A stretch of DNA of 34,121 bases, from positions 1 through 34,121 of the forward strand of contig CAZLGO010000006.1 in the NCBI GenBank assembly GCA_964559295.1, read 5' to 3'. Source of the stretch: CAZLGO01 sp964559295. GTDB lineage: Archaea; Methanobacteriota; Methanobacteria; Methanobacteriales; Methanobacteriaceae. Shown here piece after piece: positions 1 through 7,102 of the stretch (position 1 is the first letter of the stretch; each line of letters starts with the position of its first letter). The position numbers and the translations under genes are program-made. A model generated the notes under the pieces. That model ran no database searches. It saw nothing but the letters and a program-made list of their open reading frames with translations, and was not told the origin of the DNA.

Positions 1-399
1 AGTCATTTGAACATTAACCAAAAATGATAGTGCCAGAAGAATTGTACCCTGAATCATGGACGCGGTGCTACTCCCTAAAGCCTTTCCTAAAACGATGGAT
101 GAACGTGATATTGGTGCAACAAGTATTTCTTTTAAGAATCCATATTGTCTATCCAAAATTACAGATACACCAGACCATATTGAGGTGAAAAGAAGAGTCA
201 TTCCAATTATCCCAGGAAATATGAAAGCTTTATATCCTCCAGAAATTCCACTAAATCTCACAGCAAGTCCTAATCCTGTTCCAAAAACTAAAAGCCATAA
301 CAATGGAGTAACAACTGAAGTTACGATCCTTGATTTGTACCTTATGTATCTTTTTGTCTCTCTAAGCCATATAGTGTATATGCCTTCCCATTCACTCAT
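1..399 (-). CDS. ABC-2 type transporter permease, N-terminal part (runs off the window)
   Basis: Reading the minus strand from an ATG at 399 gives 133 codons open to the window edge. The product begins MSEWEGIYTIWLRETKRYIR, a cytoplasmic basic N-terminus, followed by hydrophobic stretches (around SVVTPLLWLLVFGTGLG and FIFPGIIGMTLLFTSIW) as in DrrB/ABC-2 permeases. The loop DRQYGFLKEILVAPISRSSIVLGKALGS is typical of ABC-2 membrane proteins (ending of the motif seen, split here by context). The start overlaps the stop of the upstream ATPase gene by 8 nt, so the two are translationally coupled and form one exporter. The C-terminal part lies outside the window. The substrate cannot be inferred. 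Confidence 0.9.
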   Translation of the reverse strand, partial: MSEWEGIYTIWLRETKRYIRYKSRIVTSVVTPLLWLLVFGTGLGLAVRFSGISGGYKAFIFPGIIGMTLLFTSIWSGVSVILDRQYGFLKEILVAPISRSSIVLGKALGSSTASMIQGTILLALSFLVNVQMT

Positions 400-1369
400 A
401 AGCTCTTCCTCTTTTTTCCATTTTTCTTCTATTCATTTCTGTCCCAGTATAATGGATAAAAACATCTTCAAGTCTTGGGTGTTCCACTTCTATTGAGTTT
501 ACAGTAATATCGTTCTCGCTTGCAAATCCTACAATTCGAGGTATTGCATTTTCACCTTTTTCGACTTTTAATTTAATTTCAGAATCTGATACAAACGTTT
601 CTTTTATGAAATCCAGATCTGATATTAAGACGGTGAATCTATCAGTATCATCAACCTTGACAGTTATTGTATCTTCCTTTAATTTTCTTTTTAAATTTTT
701 AGGAGTGTCCGATGCGATTATCTTCCCATAATTCATTATGGCAATCTTATCACACAGTTTATCTGCTTCTTCCATGTAATGCGTGGTTAGAAGGACTGTT
801 ATATCCTCAGTTTTGGTTAGATTTTCAATATATTCCCATATATGTTCCCTCGTTTGTGGATCCAATCCTAAAGTGGGTTCATCCAAAAAAAGAACCTTTG
901 GATAATGTATTAGACCTCTTCCAATCTCAAGTCTTCTTTTCATACCTCCAGAGTATGTTTTTATAAAGTCGTCAGCCTTATCTTCAAGTCCAATTAATTC
1001 CAGGATCTCGTTGATACGTTTTTCCCGTACACTTCGAGGCACACCATAAAGAGCAGCGTGCATCTCGAGATGTTCCTTCCCTGTTAGGATATCATCCAGC
1101 GCCTGAGACTGAAATACAATGCCAATGGATGCTCTAACGTGTTTAGCTTCAGTTTTTATATCAAAACCATTTACAGAAGCTGTCCCTAAAGTGGGATGCA
1201 ATATTGTACACAACATAGAAATTAAAGTTGTCTTTCCTGCTCCATTTGGTCCTAGTATAGCATGCACACTGTTTTTGCGGACTTCAAGATTCACAGAATC
1301 TACAGCCACAAAATCGTTGAATTTTTTTGTAAGATTTTTGGTTATTATGATGTTTTCCAATTTTACCAC
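392..1369 (-). CDS. ABC transporter ATP-binding protein, DrrA-like
   Basis: A 325-residue ATPase that powers export with the permease encoded just downstream. Walker A GPNGAGKTT is at residues 40-48, the signature YSGGMKRR and Walker B VLFLDEPTLGLD follow, and the switch histidine lies in LLTTHYMEEAD. The C-terminal ~100 residues form the extension seen in the daunorubicin-resistance (DrrA) type. The start is a GTG at 1369 with no convincing ribosome-binding site; a TTG three codons later is an alternative. Upstream on the minus strand is a TATA-like box (1433-1439) flanked by a 14-bp inverted repeat, a possible regulator site. The family is used for export of lipids, drugs or polysaccharide precursors; which one is not visible here. 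Confidence 0.95.
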   Translation of the reverse strand: MVKLENIIITKNLTKKFNDFVAVDSVNLEVRKNSVHAILGPNGAGKTTLISMLCTILHPTLGTASVNGFDIKTEAKHVRASIGIVFQSQALDDILTGKEHLEMHAALYGVPRSVREKRINEILELIGLEDKADDFIKTYSGGMKRRLEIGRGLIHYPKVLFLDEPTLGLDPQTREHIWEYIENLTKTEDITVLLTTHYMEEADKLCDKIAIMNYGKIIASDTPKNLKRKLKEDTITVKVDDTDRFTVLISDLDFIKETFVSDSEIKLKVEKGENAIPRIVGFASENDITVNSIEVEHPRLEDVFIHYTGTEMNRRKMEKRGRAYE

Positions 1370-1432
1370 TTTTTGATAAAGGAAATTAAAGAATGTTCAG
1401 AAAGATCCGATAGTTCTTTATGCCATTATTAG

Positions 1433-1459
1433 TATAAAACTTGTATAGTCATTTGACTA
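1433..1459. promoter_or_regulatory. TATA-like box with adjacent 14-bp inverted repeat
   Basis: TATAAAA (1433-1439) reads as a TATA box on either strand. Next to it is the inverted repeat TAGTCATTTGACTA (1446-1459, arms TAGTCA/TGACTA). On the minus strand it lies upstream of the ABC ATPase start (about 64 nt). On the plus strand it would place a start near 1461, the beginning of the structured region. The repeat could be an operator. Direction is undecided. Confidence 0.4.
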
Positions 1460-1460
1460 C

Positions 1461-1560
1461 TTTAGGAGGATTTGTGAACTTCAGAATAATTAATTCTCGC
1501 AACTATTCGTTGCGAGTTTGCAAAGCAGATATTTGCAATTCCTGTGCGTATCCCTAAAAG
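1461..1560 (+). ncRNA. Candidate structured RNA (two hairpins inside a closing helix)
   Basis: Within the gene-free stretch 1370-1756, a perfect 8-bp hairpin (CTCGCAAC 1496-1503 / GTTGCGAG 1509-1516, 5-nt loop) is followed one base later by a 7-bp hairpin (TTGCAAA 1518-1524 / TTTGCAA 1532-1538). The flanks TTTAGG (1461-1466) and CCTAAA (1553-1558) can pair to close a branched structure. A TATA-like box ends 22 nt upstream of 1461. No ORF covers it. The identity is unknown; it could equally be a DNA-level element or a 5' leader of the ABC genes read on the other strand. Confidence 0.35.
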
Positions 1561-1690
1561 ATAGAAGTTGAGAATCTTCAAGGGGAAGTGTAGTTCGGTT
1601 ATAATTACGAAGAAGTTTATTGATTATGTTAAAAAAGCTTTTTCTGCAGCTTGGAGAGGTGCCTTACTAATCGTTAGGCAACAGCTAATA

Positions 1691-1706
1691 CCGAAAGGTT
1701 TATATA
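1691..1706 (+). promoter_or_regulatory. Archaeal BRE/TATA promoter of gar1-tfb
   Basis: CCGAAAGGTTTATATA is a near-ideal archaeal BRE plus TATA box. It lies about 50 nt before the gar1 ATG, so transcription should start near 1730. GGTGAT (1749-1754), complementary to the archaeal 16S 3' end, lies just before the start codon. It is the strongest-looking promoter in the window. Confidence 0.8.
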
Positions 1707-1756
1707 TGAGTTTCCAACAAAATCATAGTATATAAAATTTTCGGTTTGGGTGATAC

Positions 1757-2035
1757 ATGAAAAAATTAGGTATCATTTCACACATCTCCAACAAGGGTAA
1801 CATCATAGCAAGATCCAATAAAACTCCTCATTTCGGAACTACTGTTTTTACACAAGATAATAAGAAAATTGGTACTGTTTACGATATTTTTGGTCCTACA
1901 AAGAAACCCTACATAACGGTGAAACCTATTTATGCAAAAAATTTAAAAAATCTTGAAAACCGAGTTGGACAGAGTATATATGTATCCTCAAGGCCAGTAA
2001 AAAAATGGGGGCGAGGGAAACGAAGGAAGAAATGA
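1757..2035 (+). CDS. gar1: H/ACA ribonucleoprotein subunit Gar1
   Basis: A 92-residue protein matching the archaeal Gar1/Naf1 core: a small beta-barrel (residues ~1-75, with GTTVFTQDNKKIGTVYDIFGP and KKPYITVKP) and a short basic tail (KKWGRGKRRKK). Gar1 is a core component of H/ACA sRNPs, with Cbf5, Nop10 and L7Ae, which isomerise uridine to pseudouridine in rRNA. Length is normal for the archaeal protein. It is driven by the promoter at 1691-1706 and its stop overlaps the start of tfb, so the two form an operon. Gar1 next to TFB is a common archaeal arrangement as I recall it. Confidence 0.95.
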   Translation: MKKLGIISHISNKGNIIARSNKTPHFGTTVFTQDNKKIGTVYDIFGPTKKPYITVKPIYAKNLKNLENRVGQSIYVSSRPVKKWGRGKRRKK

Positions 2036-2967
2036 AATCTGATGTTTCGAAAATTGAAAAAATAGAGAGAAAATGTCCAGAATGTGGTTCTGAAAAGCTT
2101 ATCGGTGATTATGAGCGTGCAGAAATCGTATGTGGGACATGTGGTCTTGTAATAGATGATAATTTGGTGGACATGGGACCAGAGTGGAGAGCATTCGATC
2201 ATGAACAAAGAGACAAAAGGACAAGAGTAGGGGCACCCATAACTTATACGATCCATGATAAAGGATTAAGCACCATGATAGATTGGAGAAACAAAGACAT
2301 CTATGGCAGAGATATCCCTGTAAGGAATCGTGCCCAGTGGTATCGTCTGCGAAAGTGGCAGAGAAGAATAAGAGTATCTGGAGCAACAGAAAGAAACCTG
2401 GCATTTGCTTTAAGCGAACTTGACAGATCTTCTTCGAGATTGAGTCTGCCAAGAAGCGTGAGAGAGGCAGCTTCGGTTGTCTACAGAAAGGCTGTTGAAA
2501 ACAAGCTTATAAGGGGAAGAAGTATAGAAGGAGTGGTGGCTGCATCTATTTATGCTGCGTGTAGAAGATGTAACGTACCAAGAACCTTAGATGAGATTGC
2601 AGAAGTCTCAAGAATAACTAAAAAAGAAGTAGGAAGAACTTATAGATTTCTAACAAGGGAGCTTAACATAAACCTACCCCCAACGTCTCCGGTTGACTAT
2701 GTTCCAAGATTTGCAAGTGAGCTGGATCTTTCCGGCGAAGTCCAGTCAAAAGCCATAGAGATCATAGAAAAAGCAGTTGCAAACGGTCTTACATCTGGAA
2801 GAGGACCAACTGGAGTGGCAGCAGCAGCTCTTTATATAGCATCAGTCCTTTTAGGTGAAAGAAAAACCCAGAGAGACGTTGCAGAGGTTGCAGGAGTAAC
2901 TGAAGTAACAATCCGTAACAGATACAAGGAACTTACAGAACAATTGGATATGGGCGTAACTTTATAA
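2032..2967 (+). CDS. tfb: Transcription initiation factor IIB (TFB)
   Basis: This is the archaeal TFIIB homologue, which binds TBP-TATA and the BRE and recruits RNA polymerase. An N-terminal zinc ribbon (CPECGS ... CGTCGL) is followed by the B-finger segment (GPEWRAFDHEQRDKRTRVGAP begins here) and two cyclin-like repeats, with a helix-turn-helix at the C-terminus (QRDVAEVAGVTEVTIRNRYKE). I chose the ATG at 2032, which overlaps the gar1 stop as ATGA and follows GGAAG; this gives 311 residues beginning MKSDVSKIEK. An in-frame ATG at 2005 would add nine residues and lacks a ribosome-binding site. No second TFB is seen in the window. Confidence 0.96.
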   Translation: MKSDVSKIEKIERKCPECGSEKLIGDYERAEIVCGTCGLVIDDNLVDMGPEWRAFDHEQRDKRTRVGAPITYTIHDKGLSTMIDWRNKDIYGRDIPVRNRAQWYRLRKWQRRIRVSGATERNLAFALSELDRSSSRLSLPRSVREAASVVYRKAVENKLIRGRSIEGVVAASIYAACRRCNVPRTLDEIAEVSRITKKEVGRTYRFLTRELNINLPPTSPVDYVPRFASELDLSGEVQSKAIEIIEKAVANGLTSGRGPTGVAAAALYIASVLLGERKTQRDVAEVAGVTEVTIRNRYKELTEQLDMGVTL

Positions 2968-2975
2968 ATCGCTTT

Positions 2976-3164
2976 TTATTTACTTAAGATCACAAAAAGA
3001 TACAAAGCAACAAACACCACAAATACAATATATAAAATCCTTCTTGTTCTTAGAACTTTCCTTTGATTTTGTGCAAATATGTTCTCACACCTTGCAGAAC
3101 AAAAACGCTCCTTTAGGGGTATGGGGGATCCACAAATTGGACAATGTTTATGTGGTTCTATCAT
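2976..3164 (-). CDS. Small zinc-ribbon membrane protein (DUF2116 type)
   Basis: A 62-residue protein with two Cys pairs (CPICG and CSARCE), the pattern of the archaeal DUF2116 zinc ribbon, and one C-terminal transmembrane helix (about residues 42-60, YIVFVVFVALYLFVIL). The ATG at 3164 overlaps the UMP kinase stop as ATGA and is preceded by GAGGTG, so it is preferred over the GTG at 3173. The function is unknown. Its coupling to pyrH is, from memory, also seen in Methanosarcina-type genomes. It converges on tfb. Confidence 0.8.
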   Translation of the reverse strand: MIEPHKHCPICGSPIPLKERFCSARCENIFAQNQRKVLRTRRILYIVFVVFVALYLFVILSK

Positions 3165-4099
3165 TTCAAACACCTCAACTTTTCTAAATTTTCATAAGTT
3201 ATTGTAAGAATCCCATTTTGCTTTGCAAGTTCAACTGCACTCTTCTTGAAACTTTTTGCAATTAAACATTTAAAATTATGTTTTAAGGAGGCTGTGCCTA
3301 CATTTTTTCGCACGAAACATCCTACAGGTTTACCTTCAACAACCAAGCTATGGTTTTTATGCTCATAACTTAGGTTAAGTTTTCTGATCACATCTTTTAC
3401 TTTCCCTATCAACTTTTCCTTTTCTTCTTCAGAAACTATGACTGTTCCAATTTTTTCTTTGATAGCTTTATGGAGATTTTTTGGATCTTCTCCATTTACA
3501 ATTATGGTTTTTATTCTGGATCTTTTTATTATCTGCAAAGCTGCTATGTCAAAAAATTCGTAAGTACCTGCTTTAATTTCCCTCATACCAAAAAGATCCA
3601 TCATCTCTTCAGGTGTTACTTCATCAAACATCACAGCATCCTTATACTTTTTAGGATCTTTGTTGTACAGCCCATCAACAGATGTTGTGTTCACTAAAAG
3701 ATCAGCACCCACAAATTCTGCAAGAATTGCCCCAACAGCATCTGTGCTGTGGGCAGGTTCTGTTCCACCCATTAGAATGACTTTTTTGGATTTAGAAAAT
3801 TGCAGAGCTTCAGAGAAATTTCTTGCAACAGAAGGATATGCATCATCCCCAAGTGCCCCAACAAGAAGCTTTGCATTTAATCTTGTAACTTCAATTCCTA
3901 TATCATCACAGAAGGCTTCAGAAACCCCAAGTTTTCTAGCCATTTTTATATAATTTCGAGCTGTCACTCCACCGCCCACAACCACAAAAATTTCATGTTC
4001 ATCTTTCAGATCTTTTAGGACTTCAGCATAATCCTTAAATCTTTTGTGGTCATGATCCTTAATCAGTATAGATCCACCAACTGTAACAACGATTCTCAT
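3161..4099 (-). CDS. pyrH: UMP kinase with an ~80-residue C-terminal extension
   Basis: Residues 1 to ~228 form an archaeal UMP kinase of the amino-acid-kinase fold, phosphorylating UMP to UDP with ATP. Visible are the N-terminal VTVGGSIL strand-loop, the glycine-rich VVVGGGVTARNYI, and LLVNTTSVDGLYNKDPKK near the nucleotide site. Archaeal UMP kinases usually stop near residue 225-235; this one runs to 312 with no frame break. The extra segment is basic and contains LVVEGKPVGCFVRKN and FKKSAVELAKQNGILTI, which recalls the C-terminal half of Mrr-like PD-(D/E)XK folds but lacks an obvious acidic catalytic set. The start ATG at 4099 faces prf1 across a short shared promoter region. Confidence 0.93.
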   Translation of the reverse strand: MRIVVTVGGSILIKDHDHKRFKDYAEVLKDLKDEHEIFVVVGGGVTARNYIKMARKLGVSEAFCDDIGIEVTRLNAKLLVGALGDDAYPSVARNFSEALQFSKSKKVILMGGTEPAHSTDAVGAILAEFVGADLLVNTTSVDGLYNKDPKKYKDAVMFDEVTPEEMMDLFGMREIKAGTYEFFDIAALQIIKRSRIKTIIVNGEDPKNLHKAIKEKIGTVIVSEEEKEKLIGKVKDVIRKLNLSYEHKNHSLVVEGKPVGCFVRKNVGTASLKHNFKCLIAKSFKKSAVELAKQNGILTITYENLEKLRCLK

Positions 4100-4133
4100 C
4101 TTATCACCTGTAGATCAAGTGCTCATATTTTGA

Positions 4134-4152
4134 TTTTTATATGATATAAAAC
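4134..4152. promoter_or_regulatory. Overlapping divergent TATA boxes for pyrH and prf1
   Basis: The 87-bp gap between the two divergent genes holds TTTTATAT (4135-4142) on the plus strand and TTTTATAT read on the minus strand at 4152-4145. The predicted starts fall near 4165 for prf1 and near 4118 for pyrH, giving leaders of about 20 nt each. The two boxes abut, so the promoters may compete. GGAGGG (4175-4180) is the prf1 ribosome-binding site. Confidence 0.6.
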
Positions 4153-4186
4153 AATTTAAGTTTATGTAGAGTTTGGAGGGAAACCA

Positions 4187-5416
4187 GTGACTGAAGTATC
4201 ATCAAAGAAATTATATGAATTTAAAAGAACCATTCAAGAACTTTCAGAGAAAAAAGGAAGAGGAACAGAACTTGTATCAGTTTATATTCCTCCAGATCGT
4301 CAAATAAGCGACGTTGTAAAGCATATGAGGGAGGAGTTAAGCCAGAGTGCCAATATAAAAAGCAAACAAACAAGGAAAAATGTTCAGTCTGCAATTGAAG
4401 TAATAATGCAGCGTTTAAAACTTTTTCCAACTCCTCCAAAAAATGGTCTTGTACTTTTTGTTGGAATGGTTCCTAAAGGAGGACCAGGCACAGAAAAGAT
4501 GGAAACTTATGTCTTTGAACCACCAGAAGAAATAATCACCTACACTTATCATTGTGATTCAGAATTTTACCTAGAACCTCTTCGGGAAATGTTAGAAAAA
4601 AAAGAAGTATATGGATTTGTTGTTTTGGATAGAAAAGAAGCTACAATTGCACTTCTTCGTGGTAAAAAGATAGATATTATAAAAACCTTAACAAGCGGTG
4701 TTCCGGGAAAACACAAGCCAGGTGGGCAGTCACAACGAAGGTTTGATCGCTTAATAGATCTTGCAGCCCATGAATTTAAAAAAAGAATTGGAGATCATAT
4801 AAACGAAGCATTTTTGGCAGTTCCTGATCTTAAAGGAGTGATAATCGGAGGCCCTGGTTATACAAAGGAAGAATTTGTAAAAGGAGATTATCTACACCAC
4901 GAAATAAAGAACAAAATAATAACAACTGTAGATACTTCCTATACTGGTGAATTCGGAATAAGAGAGGTTATTGACAAATCCATGGAAGTTTTAACCGAGA
5001 TGGACATAATGCGTGAGAAAAAACTCATGCAGAGGTTTTTAAGAGAACTTGTAAGTGAGGATGGTTTAGCATCCTATGGGGAATCTGAAATAAGAAAAAA
5101 TCTTGAGATAGGGGCAGTTGAACTTCTTCTTCTGTCAGAGGATCTTAAAGCCAGCAGAATAACATACAAATGTCCTTCTTGCAATTATACCTACCAAAAA
5201 ACCGTTAAAAGCCTAAAGGAAGCAGAAGAAGAATCATGCCCCAAGTGCAATGAGAGGGCGAAGATAATCGATACAAAGGATCTGGCGGATGATCTTATTG
5301 ATATGGCAGAAGAGGTGGGATCTGAAATTGAGATCATCTCAACAGAAACAGAAGAAGGTGTTCAACTTCTAAAAGCATTTGGTGGTATTGCTGCTATATT
5401 GAGATATCGAGCATGA
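4187..5416 (+). CDS. prf1: Peptide chain release factor aRF1
   Basis: A 409-residue release factor that recognises all three stop codons and triggers peptide release. Domain 1 carries the NIKS stop-codon loop at residues 56-59 (within SANIKSKQTRKN), domain 2 the GGQ motif at 179-181 (GKHKPGGQSQRRFDR), which reaches the peptidyl-transferase centre, and domain 3 a Cys4 mini-zinc element (CPSC ... CPKC, ~residues 328-352). Length is typical for aRF1. Translation starts at GTG 4187, six bases after GGAGGG. It is transcribed divergently from pyrH. Confidence 0.98.
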   Translation: MTEVSSKKLYEFKRTIQELSEKKGRGTELVSVYIPPDRQISDVVKHMREELSQSANIKSKQTRKNVQSAIEVIMQRLKLFPTPPKNGLVLFVGMVPKGGPGTEKMETYVFEPPEEIITYTYHCDSEFYLEPLREMLEKKEVYGFVVLDRKEATIALLRGKKIDIIKTLTSGVPGKHKPGGQSQRRFDRLIDLAAHEFKKRIGDHINEAFLAVPDLKGVIIGGPGYTKEEFVKGDYLHHEIKNKIITTVDTSYTGEFGIREVIDKSMEVLTEMDIMREKKLMQRFLRELVSEDGLASYGESEIRKNLEIGAVELLLLSEDLKASRITYKCPSCNYTYQKTVKSLKEAEEESCPKCNERAKIIDTKDLADDLIDMAEEVGSEIEIISTETEEGVQLLKAFGGIAAILRYRA

Positions 5417-5486
5417 TGAGAAGTTATTTATATTCCTCAAGTCTTTCCAAAGGTTAGCTTTAGCTTATTGCATGGGATCTTTTTCT

Positions 5487-6077
5487 TCACCCCAACCTGC
5501 TTACACGAATTAAAGATTCTACTGGAACATTATCAACTTCAGATATTCCTTTCTTGTCAATTAAAACAACCACAGCAATTGGTTTTGCTCCAAGATCATC
5601 CAGAACGCCTATAGCTTCTCTTATTGTTCTTCCACTTGTTATAACATCATCTACAACTACAACTTTTCTGCCCTCGACGGATGCAAAATTACCACTTATT
5701 GCTCCCTTCGCATCTTCACTTTTTCTGTGTTTTATAGGATGAAAAACAGCCATGTCATTGTTTAGAATATCAGCCATCATGGTTGCAAATGGTATCCCAC
5801 TTACAGTTATACCTACTACAACCTCAGGTTCACCATACTTTAATGCCATATCCGCCATAGCAGCCGATACATGTTTCATTCTTGTGGAACTGCCACCTAA
5901 ACTCTTCCAATCTATTGCAAAATCAACAGGAGCTTTTCTTTTGATCTTTTTTTCTGTTACTTGCAAAACAAGCCATCTTGCCGTGTCCTTTGAAACATTA
6001 AGCTCATCTGCTATCTCCCCTGTTGTGAAACCTCTGCTTCTTAGTTCATAAGCTTTTTTTATAAGTTCTTCATTCAT
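5487..6077 (-). CDS. gfcR: GfcR-like transcriptional regulator (HTH plus orotate PRTase-like domain)
   Basis: Residues 1-45 form a helix-turn-helix (GFTTGEIADELNVSKDTARW) and residues ~50-196 a type I phosphoribosyltransferase domain with the PRPP loop VVVVDDVITSGRT at 139-151. This architecture is the GfcR family, once called PyrE2-like or orotate PRTase-like. In haloarchaea GfcR regulates sugar metabolism; in methanogens the role is not established. The ATG at 6077 lies 74 bp after the preceding oxidoreductase gene, and that gap holds a copy of the dispersed repeat. It converges on prf1. True orotate PRTase activity is possible but less likely given the HTH. Confidence 0.9.
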   Translation of the reverse strand: MNEELIKKAYELRSRGFTTGEIADELNVSKDTARWLVLQVTEKKIKRKAPVDFAIDWKSLGGSSTRMKHVSAAMADMALKYGEPEVVVGITVSGIPFATMMADILNNDMAVFHPIKHRKSEDAKGAISGNFASVEGRKVVVVDDVITSGRTIREAIGVLDDLGAKPIAVVVLIDKKGISEVDNVPVESLIRVSRLG

Positions 6078-6097
6078 AAAAACACGCTCATACCCTT

Positions 6098-6141
6098 TAA
6101 TAATTGATCAAAACTTATCTTTGGGCCAATCCTCTCATAAA
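6098..6141 (-). repeat. Dispersed TTGATCAA element, copy 1
   Basis: The 18-mer TTGATCAAAACTTATCTT (6104-6121) is identical to the reverse complement of the copy at 28133-28172, and similarity continues through GG..C.ATCCT. On the minus strand it reads as AGR-ATT-GGC-CCA-AAG-ATA-AGT-TTT: R-I-G-P-K-I-S-F-D-Q. It fills most of the space between the Gfo/Idh/MocA stop and the gfcR start. Confidence 0.75.
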
Positions 6142-6151
6142 GGGCTATCTT

Positions 6152-7102
6152 CTAATATTCATCTATTCTTATTGGAGAGTTTTTTTGTGCAGATTCTATA
6201 GCAGCAAGCACAACCTTTAGAGCATATATCCCATCTTCTCCGCTGATCATAGGTTTCTCATCGTTGACTATAGCAGATAAAAACGACTCGATCTCAGCTT
6301 TCAATGGCTCTTTGTAAGGTATATTTATATTTTGAGTGTTTTTTCCGTATATATAGACGCTCTGATCTATGTAGTCTATGGATATTATTCCATCTGTCCC
6401 TGTTATTTCCAGTTCCCTTTTTTTGTAAGGAGTAAGCCAATTTACCTCCAACATACCAATGATTCCGTTTCTAAATTTGGTCATGATCTCTGCATGATCC
6501 TCGTATTCACATTTTTCAAGTATACTGCCCATATTTGCATAGATCTGGAATATGGGGCTGTCAAAAAGATAAAACATCACATCTATATCGTGTATTGCAA
6601 GATCGATCGTAACTCCAACATCTTTTATCCTGGGAGGAAAAGGTCCTACTCTTTTTGCAGATGCAGAAACAACATCTCCAATGGTTTTATTTTTTATTAT
6701 ATCCTTAGCCTCCTGAACTGCAGGATTGAATCTTTCCACATGTCCTGTTGCAAGTTTAACTCCATTCTTTCTTGCGGCCTTCACCATCTTTTTTGCTTCT
6801 TCTATGGTAGAGGATATAGGTTTTTCAACCAAAACATGTTTTTCATGTTCTATGACATCCATTACAATCTCAAAATGATGGGATGTTGGAACGCAGACAC
6901 TTACAGCGTCTATCTCTGGCATCTTCAGAATTTCATTGTAGTCAATAAAACCTAAAGCGTTGTATTTTTTGGAAACCTCTTCTGATTTTTCTTTTATAAT
7001 ATCAGATACAGCTAAAAGATTGGCACCCTCAAGTTCACAGTAAACTCTCGCATGGTTGTAACCCATAGCTCCAACACCAATTACACCTACATTCACTTTC
7101 AC
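6152..7102 (-). CDS. Gfo/Idh/MocA family NAD(P)-dependent oxidoreductase
   Basis: A 316-residue two-domain dehydrogenase. The N-terminal Rossmann fold has GVIGVGAMGYNHARVY (residues ~5-20), followed by the family signature VLVEKPIS (~90-97) whose lysine is catalytic. The C-terminal half is the alpha/beta sheet domain with HDIDVMFYLF. The closest known relatives include UDP-N-acetylglucosamine 3-dehydrogenases of archaeal surface-glycan pathways, but the substrate cannot be fixed from motifs. The start is a GTG that overlaps the hemC stop (GTGA), so it is translationally coupled to hemC, although no tetrapyrrole role is known for this family. Confidence 0.92.
   Translation of the reverse strand: MKVNVGVIGVGAMGYNHARVYCELEGANLLAVSDIIKEKSEEVSKKYNALGFIDYNEILKMPEIDAVSVCVPTSHHFEIVMDVIEHEKHVLVEKPISSTIEEAKKMVKAARKNGVKLATGHVERFNPAVQEAKDIIKNKTIGDVVSASAKRVGPFPPRIKDVGVTIDLAIHDIDVMFYLFDSPIFQIYANMGSILEKCEYEDHAEIMTKFRNGIIGMLEVNWLTPYKKRELEITGTDGIISIDYIDQSVYIYGKNTQNINIPYKEPLKAEIESFLSAIVNDEKPMISGEDGIYALKVVLAAIESAQKNSPIRIDEY

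Noticed and set aside
56..496. Plus-strand ORF of 146 codons at the left edge
   Set aside because: It is antisense to the ABC permease and ATPase, which have clear family motifs on the minus strand.
1370..1756. tRNA or H/ACA guide RNA gene in this gap
   Set aside because: No T-arm consensus, acceptor pairing, or clear ANANNA/ACA boxes with a kink-turn could be found.
2005..2031. TFB starting at the upstream ATG 2005
   Set aside because: It would overlap gar1 by 31 nt and has no ribosome-binding site, while ATG 2032 has an ATGA overlap and GGAAG.
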